64,000 bases of DNA from Acanthopleura granulata (Eukaryota; Mollusca; Polyplacophora; Chitonida; Chitonidae), in assembly GCA_016165875.1 (NCBI GenBank), contig JABBOT010000002.1, positions 3,869,540 through 3,933,539 on the forward strand, in the 5' to 3' direction. A program made the translations under genes and the position numbers. Every line of letters starts with the position of its first letter. Positions within the stretch are counted from its first letter, which is position 1. Below the pieces are notes generated by a model. It made no database searches. It saw only the letters and a program-made list of their open reading frames with translations, and had not been told where the DNA came from. Shown in pieces: positions 1 through 14,735 of this stretch.

Positions 1-3000
1 ATAAAACTGTGAGCATTTGTGTTCGTTTTTTCATTCGAAGCAAAAACATACGAACCAAAAAAAGTCAATCCATAAAACTGATATCTCTCTAAAATCATCA
101 AACTGTGAAAATCATGCCCAAAAATGAATACTAAATTTGTCCTAAAAGGTTCTGTCTTGAATGCCCTCTGATGGAAAACAAACGATCCAACATTTCAACA
201 CAAAGGCCAATTGGGCATGGCCAAATATTCATACATGCATGCAGCATTAGGCTTGGAGTAACAGGTTTATTGCCTGTGGAACAAAGACTTGGCAGTGGGG
301 AGGCGATGTCAGATGGCTAGGGAATGGAAATGATGGCTCATTCTTCATGCGCCCTGTGCGCGCACGTGAGCTTGGCCGAACAGGCAGCCAGGAATTTCTT
401 TCCGTAATACTTCAGGTCAATCCTCCCCCCCCTCATTTTTGTCCCTTGTGGCATGCGTCATCAAGCACGGAAGGACACATCCATCAGATTCCAGTGATAA
501 TGGGGAATTCTGGGAGGAAAGACGTTTAACTCTCACCCAGCCCATCTGCAAAATGCACACTAACCATTAATCTTAAAAAAAAAAACAAAGGATTTCACAG
601 GCCATCACATACACACACATCCGGAGGGAGAAGAAAACCTTGGATAGCACGAGGCAGAATGTCCACAGGTGAAGACCAACCAGGGAAAAAAAACGGTCAT
701 TAGAAAAATCTTTTTCCGATCATTATATCTTTCATTAGCTGATTAAACCTGGCAATATTTTTTCATCAACTTTCAACACACAATCCCTGTCACATTCCAA
801 GATGGCACAGAATTAAAAGATCAAAATTCTTTCTTGAATGACAAAATGAGAAGGTTTCATCTCAGTTGAAGTATTTTCTTGAATTCCAAGTGGAATTTTC
901 CTGTATTACCATCTTGGCAAAACAAAAACACATTGATGGTATTCCAATTCCTCAAGGAAATGTAAATAATCCCAGGCAAGAACACAAACCACAGCTAAAA
1001 GATAATACATGATACTGGGTACCAGTATTTCAAGCTTGTCCCGTAAACATGTTGTAGTGGGTACATTAAAAGGAAAAACACTGATCAGAAATCCCAGCAC
1101 TATGTCCAAGGAAGATGTTTAAATGCCGCGATGCTTTGGCAACTGTTCACTTCTATGTTTGGAGGGCAAAGAAAAAACACACATTCACGTGTCGAGAGAT
1201 TTCAGAGGAAGTACATGTAAGTGTCTTTAGACCAGTCATAACATATCCCTCATGGCACACAGGAGATAGGTAAGTAGATACGGAGGCCCGCGCAAGACAC
1301 AACACTTGCCAACACTTGAGTTAGCGCTTGTCTGCAGGAGATAGAACAATACACCGCTCTTGACCACGGAGTACTAACACATACTACACCCAAAAAGTGT
1401 GCTGGTAACACTACTCATTATGACCTACAGCCATCCCAACATGACACCTTGCTGCTCGTTAGCAGAAAAAGAGAAAAAAAAATGGGCAAACATGAATTCC
1501 ATGTAAACAGAGGAGAGAGAAATCATAACTTTTCTCGAGCTTGAACTTTCCTGAGGGGTGAAGAGATGAGCTGTGTGGTTAGTATTATAAGGTACTTCAC
1601 CAGGCCAAGCTGACTGTCTAGCCTCATAGGATCCTTGCAACAGATGTTTTGCTTTCAATCATCCAAGTTTGATTGGGTGTTGTCTTGGTAACGCGATACG
1701 TTTATGAGAGATGTGACAATTAATGCATCTTCTGGCCTGGCTACTCAGAACAGACAGGTCCTAATTTCCTTCTGCCCCAATCCCCCCCTCCACTCCCTCC
1801 ACACACTCCCCAATTCCTACATTCCTCACACTTTGGCGCTGTTGCAGATGTCAGCTTCATCCAAGTGCTTAAAAACTCCACCCCGATGTGCTCCAAGACA
1901 TCAGCGCATTACTCATACAAAACAATGCGTCATAAAAAATTCATGTCAGATTTTCATGGAAAGTAACAAGTTCAAAGTCCAGTACACTCAGACTCCCATT
2001 TCCTGCTTAACAGGCTGTTCTAATTATTTCAAGTTTCAAACAGGTAACTGAACACACATGCATATATCATCTTCATTATATGTTGCAAAAGGAGCAGAGA
2101 TACTAGGAACCATTGAGTAAAATTTGTTACACATCACACAAACATTATTTTGACCTAATTTTTAACTGTAAAACAAAATGTCAAATTTTTGACACTAGTA
2201 TTGTTATAATGAAAATGTCAACACAGGGCTAATATATTATTGGTACTTACATGTATTACAAGCATAAATCACATTTTAGTCCATAAATTGTAACAGGGGT
2301 CAAAACTGTCTATAAATTTTTCTTGAAGATAATTAATCACTTCATCGTTTGGTTTTATTCTTAGAAAATAAAAAAGATGTTAAAATCAGAAAACGAAGTT
2401 ATCAGATAGTTTTCAAAAAATCCTTCAGGAATATTTACTACACAATTTGGATCTTCTCTACCAAATTTTCTGGGAGGCTTCCGTTGAGCTAATTCGACAT
2501 CTCACCTAGTCTGCCTGAACTTAAGCTTATTCTTCCTCAAGCCACATCAGTTCGAGGATATAAGAACTGTAAACACTGCACACTGCACCACAACTCTGAT
2601 GGACCATCTGCTGACAGGGATTCTCTCCCTTGATCTGATCTTATCGTCTGAAGAGTACATTTGCCTCAATCGTGTAAGTGCCTCACACATCGCTCTGTTA
2701 AAATCTGTTTACCACGCTGATCTAGACACTTGGCATAATCAACGCCTGTGGTTTAAATCAACATAAACTGACTTCAGTCTTCGTTCTTTTCTTTTCGTTT
2801 CACTCAGTTCTTTGAAGTGCAATTGTGACAGGTTACGAAGAAGGACAGATGTGGAGAGCTTTTCTCCCATCCTGCAGCCTAAAGTATATATACATTATAC
2901 AAAAGCTAAATTGCATTAATGGATTTTGTTTATGCTAATTCCCAAGCTGTTCCTGAATTATACACCTACATATACTGGTAATGGAAGAGTTTGCCAATAA

Positions 3001-6000
3001 GACAGCCACACTGTGAGAAGTTTTGTTCCTCAATGCAAATACAGTGCTTTCAAATATGTCCAACAAAACATGTAACCATGATAAAACATTCTCTGTTGTG
3101 CTTTTCAAACTAAAATTTTTTTTTCTTTGCCTTAATTATGCAATTTACACAACACCACCTAGAAAGACTTCCTTACAAGCAATAAATAACAAGAATAATA
3201 CACTTTTCACACTGTCCAACTAAATTAACTAATCAAAATCCATATGAGTGGAGCAAGAAATACATAAACATGTTGAGAGCCGTATCTTCTCTTTGTATGA
3301 TTTTAATGTACATACTCCAGTGCAAATAAGCCGATGTGGAGCTGTCATGTCTATTTATTAATGCTGTAAAATGCCTTAAATACAGTCAATCTGGAAAATG
3401 GACAGGCCCACTGTTTGAGGACATGGCAAAAACCAAACCATAATATTTCTATTCTGACATCCACATTAAACCAAAATTTTATCAATTTGTTGCATTTTAA
3501 ATAATTCCTTTCCAAAATGCCCAACCTTTCACCTCTGCTCGCCTAAGCAGTCTAGTACCCTAAGAAGTTCTGGTTTGAAAGCAGAACTTTTCACTAAAGA
3601 GAATGTTTTATTTAAATATCTCAGTTCTACTATTCCATTAAAATTTGACATCTTGCCAAATTATCAGAGAATCCATTTTGACATCAGTGTGTGAGATGCT
3701 CATATTTTGACAGAAACAGACAACAGTTATAACAGCAATGTTTCCACCCTTTATGGGGCAGAGCCCAACTTGGCTACGCCATCACAGGTGCAAATCTTGG
3801 CCAGATGCCAGCATGAATATGCATTGTAACAACATGCTATAAGGATTCTCTCTAGGCTAAAAAAAACCAACAGGTGTGTTAGAATTCACAGTAATGATAT
3901 AATTTGCTGACTACAAATTATTTCCATCAATTCTTTAGTATTGCATGGTCACTTTTCAGTTAAACACTTCACGTTGCCTGTCACACAGGATGATGTGAAG
4001 AGGTGTGAACTAAGAGGTGTGAACTATTAATGAGTGCAGTGGAATATACAAGTGCTTCTCTCTATTTACGTATTTCTGCTAACACTGAAACTTTTGCTCT
4101 AGATAACAATGCAATTTAACACTTTCTACCACATGGCTGACTGCTTACATTTATACGTGTGTTCATCAAAAGTTGAGGTTGAAGTACATACTGATCATGT
4201 TACAGGTGCCAGTATTGATTCTGCTTCCTAAAACCTTTCAAAGCCAGCCAAGATTTTGCTTCTCAAAACTTCCACAAAAATTGTTGATGTTTTAATTACG
4301 TACACTTCAGTGTAGCCCTGATAATAACTGAACAGATTTCAGCTCTTGCAGTGTTCAATTTCACTGATTTGGGGATTTGTTTTGTTGTCTGCATTTTTTT
4401 GGTTTTTGTTTTTTTTCCCCTAAAAATTACATATAACATATTATGTTCAATAATGGGTCTCCACCAGCAAGACTTGATTGAACAAGATTACATGCATAGT
4501 ACATGTGGCAAACACTGACACATTATACAGTGCGGGGAAAATGTTTCCTTCAGACAACTGAATTCTCTACTTTTAACACCTACCTTTCCTGGCAGATGAA
4601 CATTGTACTTTTAGGAGAACTACAGCACAATCTGTGGTGTGCTAATGTTGACTCACAGTGTTACCTCCCTTTGTTTATCCTTTGAAGTGTTCACTGACAG
4701 AACCTCTATCTATTAACACTGGTCACTTCCACCTGTTCCTTTCTTGTGAGACAGCCAAAACAAACCAAAGAACGAAGATAAAAGATAGAGAAAAGGTTTG
4801 CAGCTTTGCTAGAGTGAAAATGATGACTACAGACAGAGAAAGGTCAGCTTTCATTTCTGCTGACGGGTCATAAGCACTCAAACTTCAACGTGTGGCAACT
4901 ACATCGTAATGATAAAGATTTCAGTTTACCATGCCTTGAATGTGTAGAACAAAAATAAAATGTATTAAATTTCACCAATCTTTTTATGTTATTTTCAGGG
5001 AATCAAGAAACAAGTGAATAACTAAATGCACCTGAATCTCTTACCACTGTGCATCAACAAACTGAAGGCAGTAAAAATTTTCAATATATTGTAGCATTCA
5101 ATAACTCTAGAACATTTATATTGAGATGAAACTCAGTTTACACCGTCAAATGAATAACAAACAAGGCAAACTTTGTTTACTTACTCATTTATTAGTGTCA
5201 CTTCATTTTACTTCAAAATAAGAAATGGATATCATTAAAGTCATTCAGATTTTGTTCCATGTTTGAATGTAAGAACTACAAACATTGCAATTGAGTTAAG
5301 ACATCAATTTACATGAACCAGTAATGCTTTGGCAAAAACCATACATGAGGTTTACCTATTATGAGAGATTAAACTCACTTTTTAACCTCTGACAGTTGTA
5401 TGTCTGTTTTATCTGTTATGCTCCTTTTTTTTTTTTATCACAAATATCTAGATTCAAATTTGATTCTCTGCCTCTTACTGGAAAGCAGGTGTACTGTATA
5501 GCTCTCAATCACCTAAATATTACAAGAAGAATATGACGTTATAATCTAAAACACAGATTTTTCTCTGCAATGCACAGAATAGACCAGCACCTCTCTATGC
5601 AAACGTCCAAGGAGCTGGAGTCCTTCAGGAGTTATGGCCCTTGATCTGCATGAAACTGGAGATTTTGTTATCCATGCTGGTTCTCACATTTTGTAAGATT
5701 TACGAGTGCATTTTACACCACTTCTCGTGATACCTCCTGAAATTTCGGAGATTTCTTTTGTGCATCTTCTTGCAGGTTTGGCTCTCAAGGAATTGAGAAA
5801 CTTACTGTTTGTATAATTTTGTAAGCCAAAATCAACACTCAATCTACCACCAGAAAAAATGTACAATTTGTTTCACTATCAGAATAACCTAATTCAGAAC
5901 AGTCATTTTTGTATCTGTACATGTGCCTATATATGAAATTCAACTGTTTCACTATATGCTCAACGCCACAAGGGATACCGCATTTCTTTGCAAAATACAG

Positions 6001-6339
6001 GACTGATGACATGTAATGTAGCAGCTGAAAGTGCAAGGCAGCTGAGGCAGCTGGCATTGGAACACTCCGCAACATGGGCAAACACTTTTTTAACACTTAG
6101 CAATTTGCGACGACCCAAAAGGGAAAAAACTTGCTCCAAAATACACCAGTCTTCACAATGTACATGTACATGAAGCAATGAGCATCTTTATCTTTTTTAT
6201 CCTGCATGCCTGTCAATCATTAGTGATAAACCAGTAGAGATACATTAGGCTTGCTTTTACACACCATGTTATCTCAGCATCCATATGCTTTCAGATCTGA
6301 ACATGACAGTTAATATTTTATATTACCTACTAAGTTTAT
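1..6339. other. Gene-free A+T-rich stretch, probable intron of the minus-strand gene
   Basis: I see no exon with coding character and good splice sites on either strand. The longest open frames are short, low-complexity or unlike any family I know. A C-run lies near 424-434, and short T and A runs are scattered. A 15-bp unit is doubled near 4,000-4,024. At 4,660-4,673 there is a GTTACCTCCCTTTG motif; from memory, motifs of this kind are frequent at the ends of mollusc repeats. If the exon at 26,188-26,262 is real, this stretch is downstream of it and is intron or 3' flank. Confidence 0.5.
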
Positions 6340-6344
6340 GTATT

Positions 6345-6425
6345 TATTTATTAACTTGAACTGTTGTTTTATGCCATTCTCGACAGGTTTCAGATTTATG
6401 TTGGTACTGACCGACATTTACCTGT
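6345..6425 (-). repeat. SINE 3'-tail fragment
   Basis: Read on the minus strand, this has a degenerate version of the shared SINE tail (GAGAATGGCATAAAACAAC) followed by an AATAAATAAATA-type end. The head is not recognisable. It is an old, minus-oriented remnant of the same family as the intact copies at 40.2 and 49.9 kb. Confidence 0.45.
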
Positions 6426-6939
6426 GGCTAACGGCACAGTGAATCAAAATGGTAAGCTACAGGAATATACCCAGGCAATGGAACAGGTAGTTGATTAATA
6501 ATATATTAATTAATTGACTGTGCATATTACAATTTGAGCTTCGGTTCAAGATCTTTAATTATTTGCCTTAACAGTTTTGTGGCTGTAAAACAGGTTCACT
6601 GTGCTAATTACACTCGTTCAAACTTATAATCTCATTAATTCATGTCATCTGTTCTCTTCATTTCTGAGATCATTCTGTGATCTTGGTCAATATGACTTTC
6701 AACTTGCATGGGCAATACAACTTTCAACTCTGCAATTGCAGCCTTGCTCTGGAAGTCTGTATTGCTATAAGGCTTTGTTGACTATTTGGGTAATAAAATA
6801 CACAGTCACTTGATAACTTTAATATACTTAATTAAATGTGTATTAAATACCACAAAAAAGTCTACGTATTAAGTAGACTTACAATCCAAAGACATCTAAA
6901 ATGACTTCTTCAGCACTCAAGCATTTGTTCAGCCTATAT

Positions 6940-7043
6940 GTTTGGCACAATACACACATCTGGACGTTTGGCACAATACACACATCTGGACGTTTGGCAC
7001 AATACACACATCTGGACGTCTGGCACGAAACACACATCTGGAT
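6940..7043. repeat. 26-bp minisatellite, 4 copies
   Basis: Four tandem copies of a 26-bp unit beginning GTTTGGCACAATACACACAT. The first three are identical or nearly so and the fourth has several changes. Because 26 is not a multiple of 3, successive copies are read in different frames, so overlapping short open frames appear. These are not genes. Confidence 0.9.
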
Positions 7044-10000
7044 TTTTCATGATTCAGCGTTTATCTTTGGAAGAGGTATCAGCCACAGCATTAGGCTACA
7101 ATATACTTAAAAGGAACAGTTTGCATTTATTTAAAGCTTAATTAAGGAAACTTTCAAGCCTAGGATGCAATGCCCGTACATGTTTTTGCAAAGTGATAGA
7201 AGACAGAAACAAGACTTGACTTTTTCCTCAAGCTTTACTTCTTTTCTTCCCTTTTTTCTTTCCTGTCCACTTTATAGTCCAAGCATTATGTAAGCGACTG
7301 TCTCTACAAAAGGCTCCTTGACAAACACTCATCTCACAGAGGGGAAACAGAACTTCTTATAAAAATAAAACTGGATCACCATTACAGTTAAATTTTCCAG
7401 TAACTGGAGGTCTTTGTGCACACTTGAACTCTACACTCATTCTTTCTTCTATTTGTCTACTCTCTACTTCATGGTGTTTGCTACAACGCAGTCAATGTTT
7501 TTCCCCGTGCACAAGACAGAGTCAGTTAGCGATGACATATGGAAGAAATGGCAAGAGGGTTAAGGGGTTGGGGGAGGGGAGGTGGTTAGGTAATGTCAGA
7601 GCAACCCGATTGTTGAGGCAGACCCAAGAGTGCGTTCTGAGGAACATCTGACTCATCAGGTGACAATTATTCCTCTAACAATAGACTTCAGCGACAATGC
7701 CTCTGCTGAAGGCTTTATCAGAGAAGAGATTCGGTCTATCGAACATCTGGGGCTCAAACAATAAACAACAAGTTGCAACCAATTTTTTTTCTCTCTCTCC
7801 CAATTTGTAGCCAGTGTTTTGCAGATTTGTTAGCATCTGCATCACTGTCTAGTCAGGCTATGAGACTTTCTAATGTGCAAATCAAAGAAACAACGATAAC
7901 AAAATACAAACTGATGCTGATGATTTTCTTTTCAATCCTATAATCTATAGATATGGCTTATCTTATTGAGCTGTTTGATTACACACCATGTGCTGAAACA
8001 TTAAGACAGTGAGCAATGCAGTCAATGGTTGTCAAATAATTGAACCATTTTAATAATAATATATGAACAAAGTAATCTTTCCATTATCACCCTTATACAT
8101 GAATATGTGCGGTGAAATGATTTTTCAGAAAGAAATATAACACACTTCTTTCTGTTTACAAGTAATGCACCAATTGATCGTAAAGAATCATGTTATTTGA
8201 CATTGAAAATAAAGCCACTAAAATCTTTCAAAACCAAAGGGTGAAATTACTGACAAAATTATAATATCGTTTTAAGCTCTCTTTGAAACATATTCCACCA
8301 AAACAGTTTTCTACTACCATAAAGATCACGACACCGACAAAGTTCAAAGCTCTAAAAACGACCTATCAAGCACGTCCAATGATTACCGTGGTCATGGACA
8401 AGGTCAACCCTGATGTTCAATTTAGAGACTGTAGAGCTGGATTTCTCAGAGGTATTGCGGTTCTGAGTCAAGCCATTAACCACATTGAGCTCCTACCATA
8501 ATCCTATTTTTCATAATGTCAAGTCCTGAGTATCTGCCCATTATAACGCCCGCCCCACACTTCAGTGAAACAATTGTCTCACCCAGCTATTTAACATCAT
8601 CATTTGCTTGGATTTTCAGTGCAGCTGCCGGCTGGCATATCAGGGAGTAAGTGATAGTCACAGTTGCATCGCTACTCTTAAAATTGCATCAAGCTCTCCC
8701 TTGGGGTAATTTGTACATGTTAGATGCAATATCGACAGAAAAAGTGATGGTGGGTTATTAGCCGGGAAAAAAAAAAAATGACCAATCAAGCCTGAACATC
8801 ACCAAGAGGATTTCACATCCACCCTACAAGCAGCTGCGCATCATGGAAAACTGCTGTAATATTGATTTGGTCTGCCATCAGCTGCAGTGCATGCAGAGTG
8901 CAGGTTATATACTGTTCTTACATGAACACCCACGTTAATACAGTAAGTGTGAGCAGACAGGTACGTACATGTCTGTTGCATCTGATTGGATGGAATTATG
9001 CAACGATGTGCTTTAATGCCTGAGTTGCATGTACATTTGGTTTGCCTAAAACTATGATCTAAAGATGCCGCAAAACCAACAACTGCAATCTCACTGGTCC
9101 ATAAACCTTAAAAGAATTTGATTTAGTAACGTGCACGTTCAGTTCTTACTAAAATCATGCTCAAAATACAAATATATACTGAGCTGGAATTTGAATTTTA
9201 AAAGAAATATATATTGCATTAACAGATTATAAAATATTTAATATCATCATATTTCAACAGAAATGATTTATTTAACATGATCAAATTACCGAAACACCGT
9301 TTGTGTTTGTATCCTATTTTCAGAATGTCAAATGTCAAATGCATCAGGTTTAGTACACTCCATGATGGCATGCGCCCACCCATCTATTCCACTGACCTAT
9401 TCATGAAGTTAACAGCCTAAATGAAGAATAATGAATACTGTGTCCAGTCACAGCAACACGCTACACTTGACACAACCACGCCACACTTGACACAACCACG
9501 ATACAACACACACATGGTCAATGTATTGTATCAATCCAAAAAGCCTGGAAGACATGTCAAACCCAGCAATGATGATTCTGTTATCACAAGCGTGAGTTTC
9601 TCAAGAATTTTTTTGTCTCTATATCTAATATTATTCATGTCCTAACATTGGGATCACTGTAAAAGACTTCAGATGATCCGACCTACAGACAAGTGCACGA
9701 GAACCAAAACCTGACTGGCTGAGGTATTTTTCATTCGCCTTCAAAGATGGGCCATTCAATGGTTAAACCTTTTGGCTGATTCTGACAAGCTTCCACATAT
9801 ACAAACATGGGCAGTGTGAATGACTCGAGAGGATTTCGCAGTTCCATTTTTGACTTGTGCTACAAAAAAACTCTTAAACATCGTCTTCCATGTGCAATTT
9901 AAGAAATGGCTATGGGATTGGTCTTTGTGCGATATCACTCTGATTATCAAGTAACATTTAGCCATGAAAGCCCTTGAAGGAAAAACATGACATAAAGAAC

Positions 10001-11325
10001 TCTAACAGACAAAGAAATCTAAAATGAAAAGACTTCCCATAAAGATAAAACTAATGACAGATTCCAGCGAACACATTTTATTATTTTATTGGTCTTCTGT
10101 GACTGACCTCAAGAATCTTTTACTTCTGTGACATCAGTCAACTTCATGGATGTTGGGAACTGAGTAGAACAAGGAGACACACTACTTCACTTGAAACATA
10201 CCAGACATCGCTTTCGTGTAAGACCCCTTGCATTTTTCCAGCATCATAAAAATGGCACTGCTTACAGAATATCTTTCTTGTAACTATATATATCCTAATT
10301 TCTACATTCATATACTTTCTTAATATTTTGGTGGTTTGCGTTCAACAGTGTTTGGAAATCAGCCTTAAGATTATTGAGCTAGAATTGCCATTACATGTAT
10401 TGACAATTGGTATACAGTACTAATGTCTGTTAAGACAACAAAGTTTTGAGTTACACGTAGAAGTCAAGCTAGAAGATGCTGAATTTGAACACACAACTTA
10501 TTAAACTTGCCAAGGGCATTGTAGCGATGTGCACTCAGACACTCCTGACTGCAAGGCCACTGAGTGCCACAAACACTACAGTCAGCCCTAGCTTCCCTTT
10601 GACATCTACTTCCTATTGAGTCACACTTTATCCCCTGTGAAAGAGCCACTGTTGTCTAGTGCAAGTTCATTTTCACGGGAGAACACATGGTTGGAAGACT
10701 TATAAAACTACTTGCCTTCCATCCACTGGCGGCATACATTCTTCAACTGCCCACTTAGGCCTGCAATCTTAATAAATTCAGAGCTCTGTTGATCCAGGGT
10801 TCAAGCCATACACTTGATGTTTCATCGCTGCAACTTTTTTTTTTCCTGATGCTTCATGTTAGACAGATATCAAGATGGATTGTTCTATTCTTGATTAAGA
10901 AAGATGGCCGCAAACAACATGAAGAAAAGCATCCGTCTTAAGTCTAAACCAAAGTAAACCACAAGGTTGATTTTCTGGATAATTTTTTTCAGCTGCCCAT
11001 CCATGACTTGGTTTTACTGTGGAACCATAAATGAGGTTCTGTGCTTGAAGGATCGATAAGAGCAGGTTGTGGTCTAGCTTTCCTTTCAACGGCTGGCACA
11101 CGTTCAACCCTGGCCTTGGACAGGTAATTTGTAGATTTCCCCCCTTTTGCTGTCCTTGGTGACAATAAGCGGTCTAATGTTACTGATGACCACTCGTCTT
11201 CCAACACTATGTGATGCATATTTGTACGATATTCTTGGAAAAGTTTTTCAGTAACTTACCAAAGGCTCATGGTTTACCCATGAAACGTTAGTTTCTTTCA
11301 GGGGTGAAACTGACAGCCATTTTAT
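7044..11325. other. Gene-free stretch
   Basis: No supported exon. A short tandem pair of about 20 bp (CACTTGACACAACCACG) lies at about 9,466-9,503. A B-box-like GGTTCAAGCC occurs near 10,798, but I cannot connect it to a full tRNA or SINE. The rest is ordinary A+T-rich intronic or intergenic DNA. Confidence 0.5.
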
Positions 11326-11378
11326 GGGTGAAAAATTCTTGAGTATGATGTTAAACAACAATCAAATAAATATATAAA
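11326..11378 (+). repeat. SINE 3'-tail fragment
   Basis: Contains GTGAAAAATTCTTGAGTATG and then a TTAAACAACAATCAAATAAATA-like end. This matches the 3' module of the SINE copies elsewhere in the window. The head is eroded or absent. Confidence 0.6.
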
Positions 11379-12609
11379 GTTGCAAACAGTCAGGGCCAAT
11401 CTAATCTGCCTTAAAGGAATATGCCAGTATACACTTCTATACAATGGATGAAGACAATCACCATAGAACATTCTGCTGAAACCAAGTTGCGTGTTTCCTA
11501 CAATTACTTCACTGTTCACCAACAACCATAAAAAGGACTAGAGCTATGTATTTATGCATCAAATTCACATTTAATGCAAATGCTTTGAAACTAAACACCT
11601 AAAAGTACTTAGTGAGTTTGTAATACAGGCTATGAATTAATGCATGTTCCTCTGACGTTGTTGTCTTGAATTCCTGCAAGCCCTATAAAATGAATTCAAA
11701 CTGCCATGGCAAAGTCACTGGTGATAATAACGTTAGATAACTATTGGTACCAGATATAAATCAATAATCACGGTTACAGTTGAGGTTAATCCCTAGACAC
11801 CAATGCCATAATAACAGTATCAGAGGCCAAAGCATCCGCCGGCAGGGTCCAGCACACAAAACCTGTCATTTACAGTTCATCTGTATGCATAAAACTAGAA
11901 ACTTTTCCACCTAATCTAAAAACTAACGATCTCCGAAAATCATTACACGTCAAGACTAACACTGCAATAAACCAATTGGGAAATTAAATTATTAAAAAGT
12001 CAGGGCTAGGGAAAAACAGATTTTTATTGAATTTTTCATGCTTTTTGCTGGAAGATCGGAAACCTGCCCCACTTCAGTCAGATCAATACAAATGGCGTGT
12101 CAGTCGATGTGAATTTCCATGATTTCGAGGCTACTCGAAAAGAAAAGAAACACTCTGACAAACAGAGCACTTTCTACACTCTAAGTTACTGTAACCTCTC
12201 ACTCAAATGCAGCCTGGGAATTGCTAGACAAGCCGGGATTTTTTTATACTTACTTCTTGTAGACGACTGATAAAAATCACTCACAAAACACTCAGAATTA
12301 TAAAAGTACATGAAAGATGAAGTATATTTAAGTCTGGATATAACCTTGGCCTTGGGTTTTCAAAACCATATCGCCTGAGAGTTCTCCTAAGATTTGTTTC
12401 GAATCATGGGATGAAGATTTTATGTGATTTTTTCCTGACAACTCATCAGTTTTGAAGTGCAGTCCCGAGAAGCCTAAGAAATGTTTTATGCAAACATACA
12501 TTTAACTATACAGAGTAACAAATTCAATGCTCAGCAGAAAAAGTTAACTTTATCAATGGACATGCATAAACATTTATTATCTTATGGCACATACACATTC
12601 ATCTGTTTT

Positions 12610-12675
12610 GCCTTCGTATAAGTGAAATATTCTTGAGTAGGGCGTTAAACAATAAGCATTCATTCATTCATTCAT
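12610..12675 (+). repeat. SINE 3'-tail fragment of the (CATT)n family
   Basis: The sequence CTTCGTATAAGTGAAATATT runs into CTTGAGTAGGGCGTTAAACA and a (CATT)n tail. It is nearly identical to the 3' end of the intact SINE at 56,498-56,834. Only this end is clear, so the copy is 5'-truncated. Confidence 0.75.
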
Positions 12676-12679
12676 CTGT

Positions 12680-14385
12680 TCAAGTAAAATAGATAAAAAG
12701 TTTAACTTTTCCAGAAAATAAAAATTTTCTTACTTAATTAATCCGATTAAAAGATTTGTTGCAACTTGTACATGTAACTTTTCATAAATCCCTATCTAAT
12801 TCAGTTACTGTGAAAGCAGATATTTCAAGAGCTCTATCTAAGCTCATGGGATTCCAGTAAATGACCAGTTGTCAGTTTGGCCGTCTGGAACTTTGTAGAA
12901 CGAAAGAAAGGAAGACTGACTGAAGACAAGTTTAAAAAAGCATCTTTTACTTGAATATTTTTAATCATAATATACGTCGAACAAAAATATCAATACTCAC
13001 TATAAACAAATACACTCCAAGCAATGCAACTTCCTCCCTAACTAGTGGTAGAGGCAATCAAGTCTTGTATTGCTTCAGATGCAACACAGTATTCAGCGGT
13101 GTTTCAGTCATATCAAAATAAAGTTCAAATGCTGTTGTCAACACCACTGTAGTCCTCAGGGAAGTTGCAATTAAAGTACAACTGAGATACATATTTTAAA
13201 ACCTGCTGATTGCTTCTCTTCGCACGAAGTGAAAACTGTAACCTGCTCCTCTTCACGTGAATTCGTCCTGATTTCTTTGTTTACATACTTTTTCTGTTCT
13301 TTGGTGGTTCAGTTGAGCCATGTTTTGGAAATTGGTCTTGCAATTCATGACCCAGAAATTTCATTTTGGTCGTTAGCTGGTATATGAATATCTTTGGACA
13401 TCCAGGTTCAGCCCTGCACACTTCCACTGATCCAGCACCTTGCTTAAGCAATGACAGGAACAAGACAGAGCTTTTAAGATACAGTCCCCTCTGCTGATGT
13501 CCTCTTCAAGGTTCAGAGGCCCGTCTTACAGAGTGTAAGTTATGTCGCATGTAATTGCCATGGCGACACATACTGTAGATACACATTGCCACAGCAGTTA
13601 CGTCGGATGAAACGTGCTACACCGTACACCATGAACAGGCTCTTGACAGCTCACAGGTGCATGCGTTATATTCCACTCTTAAGCACACCTTAAGAATTAA
13701 CATAAAAGATTTTTCCATTTCATACATAGTTTGGTTGATTTGTTCGAATATTTCTTCGGTTATTTTATTTATGTATAGTATTGAGAGCTCGTGTCACCAA
13801 GCTCGTGTCACCAAGCTCGTGTCACATGCTCAGCTCTGGGCTACTGACACGAATGAACAGTATGTCCCATTGGGACAAAGATCGATGTTTCACAATGGAC
13901 AGCGCCAAAAATATCAATGTTAACGTCGATTGATATTTCAAACTATTTCTACATCTAGTTTCTGAAATGAATACACTCCTGAACCAAGCGAACAGAACTC
14001 ATGCAAGTCATGAAATATGGTGATTGATACTAAATGAGTTCTCATGTTCATTCAACCATTTCTAGTCCAAGATCTGTTTCCTGTTCCACAACATGCAGCT
14101 TCCTACAAAAACAATAAAAACTGAAACAAACCAAAAAGAAAAGGAGTTACAAAAATATCAAAACAACAAAAACCAAACGAAATGTGAGTGCCATTTTTAC
14201 ACACATGCACAAACAAAGAATAATCATTCAAAAAGCAAATGAACTAAGTGCAAGCAGTGTTACAAAAAAATGTCAACAACAATTTAGATAATGGACAATA
14301 AGCAACTTGGTAAGCAGTTCTCTGGAGGCTTTGCCAAAAGTGTCCCATGAGCCTGCCCAAGTGTTTCTATAGGAAGTGCTCGTTA
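12680..14385. other. Gene-free stretch with a small tandem repeat
   Basis: No supported exon. A 14-bp unit (GCTCGTGTCACCAA) is repeated about three times near 13,786-13,830. Otherwise it is A+T-rich non-coding sequence. Confidence 0.5.
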
Positions 14386-14389
14386 CTGG

Positions 14390-14602
14390 TACATATATTA
14401 TGGTTGTTTTACATATCTGACTGTTGATCCATGCCATTCTCAAGGATTTGTCACAAGGTGACAGCCACAGACCTTTAACAAGTTACTGCCAAGCTCTCCA
14501 AAATGAGACATGTATGTCATGTTGGTGATGGCAAGTCAGGGTCACCAGTGGACTTCATGCAAGACAACACAAGAACCGTCAACCACATATTACCACCAAT
14601 GT

Positions 14603-14636
<34 letters not shown>

Positions 14637-14735
14637 CCAAATAGCAGAGGAATCTAGACAGAATTGGATTAAACCCAGGTCTTGTAAGGCAACGGCTGTC
14701 TCCAGAAATGCTTGTAGAATCCATGTAAACTGGTT
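14390..14735 (-). repeat. Degenerate SINE-like element with an internal poly(A)/poly(T) run
   Basis: On the minus strand the right end has a B-box-like GGTTTAATCC near 14,670 and the left end a degenerate SINE tail (AAATCCTTGAGAATGG). Between them, at about 14,603-14,634, is an A homopolymer of more than 30 bases. The layout fits an old minus-oriented SINE interrupted or expanded by a homopolymer. The open frames across it reflect the A-run (polyLys or polyPhe) and are not genes. Confidence 0.45.

Noticed and set aside
10464..10649. Cys/His-containing minus-strand frame resembling a zinc-binding segment
   Set aside because: Cys/His spacing does not fit a known finger, and no splice context is seen. 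It may be part of an eroded repeat.
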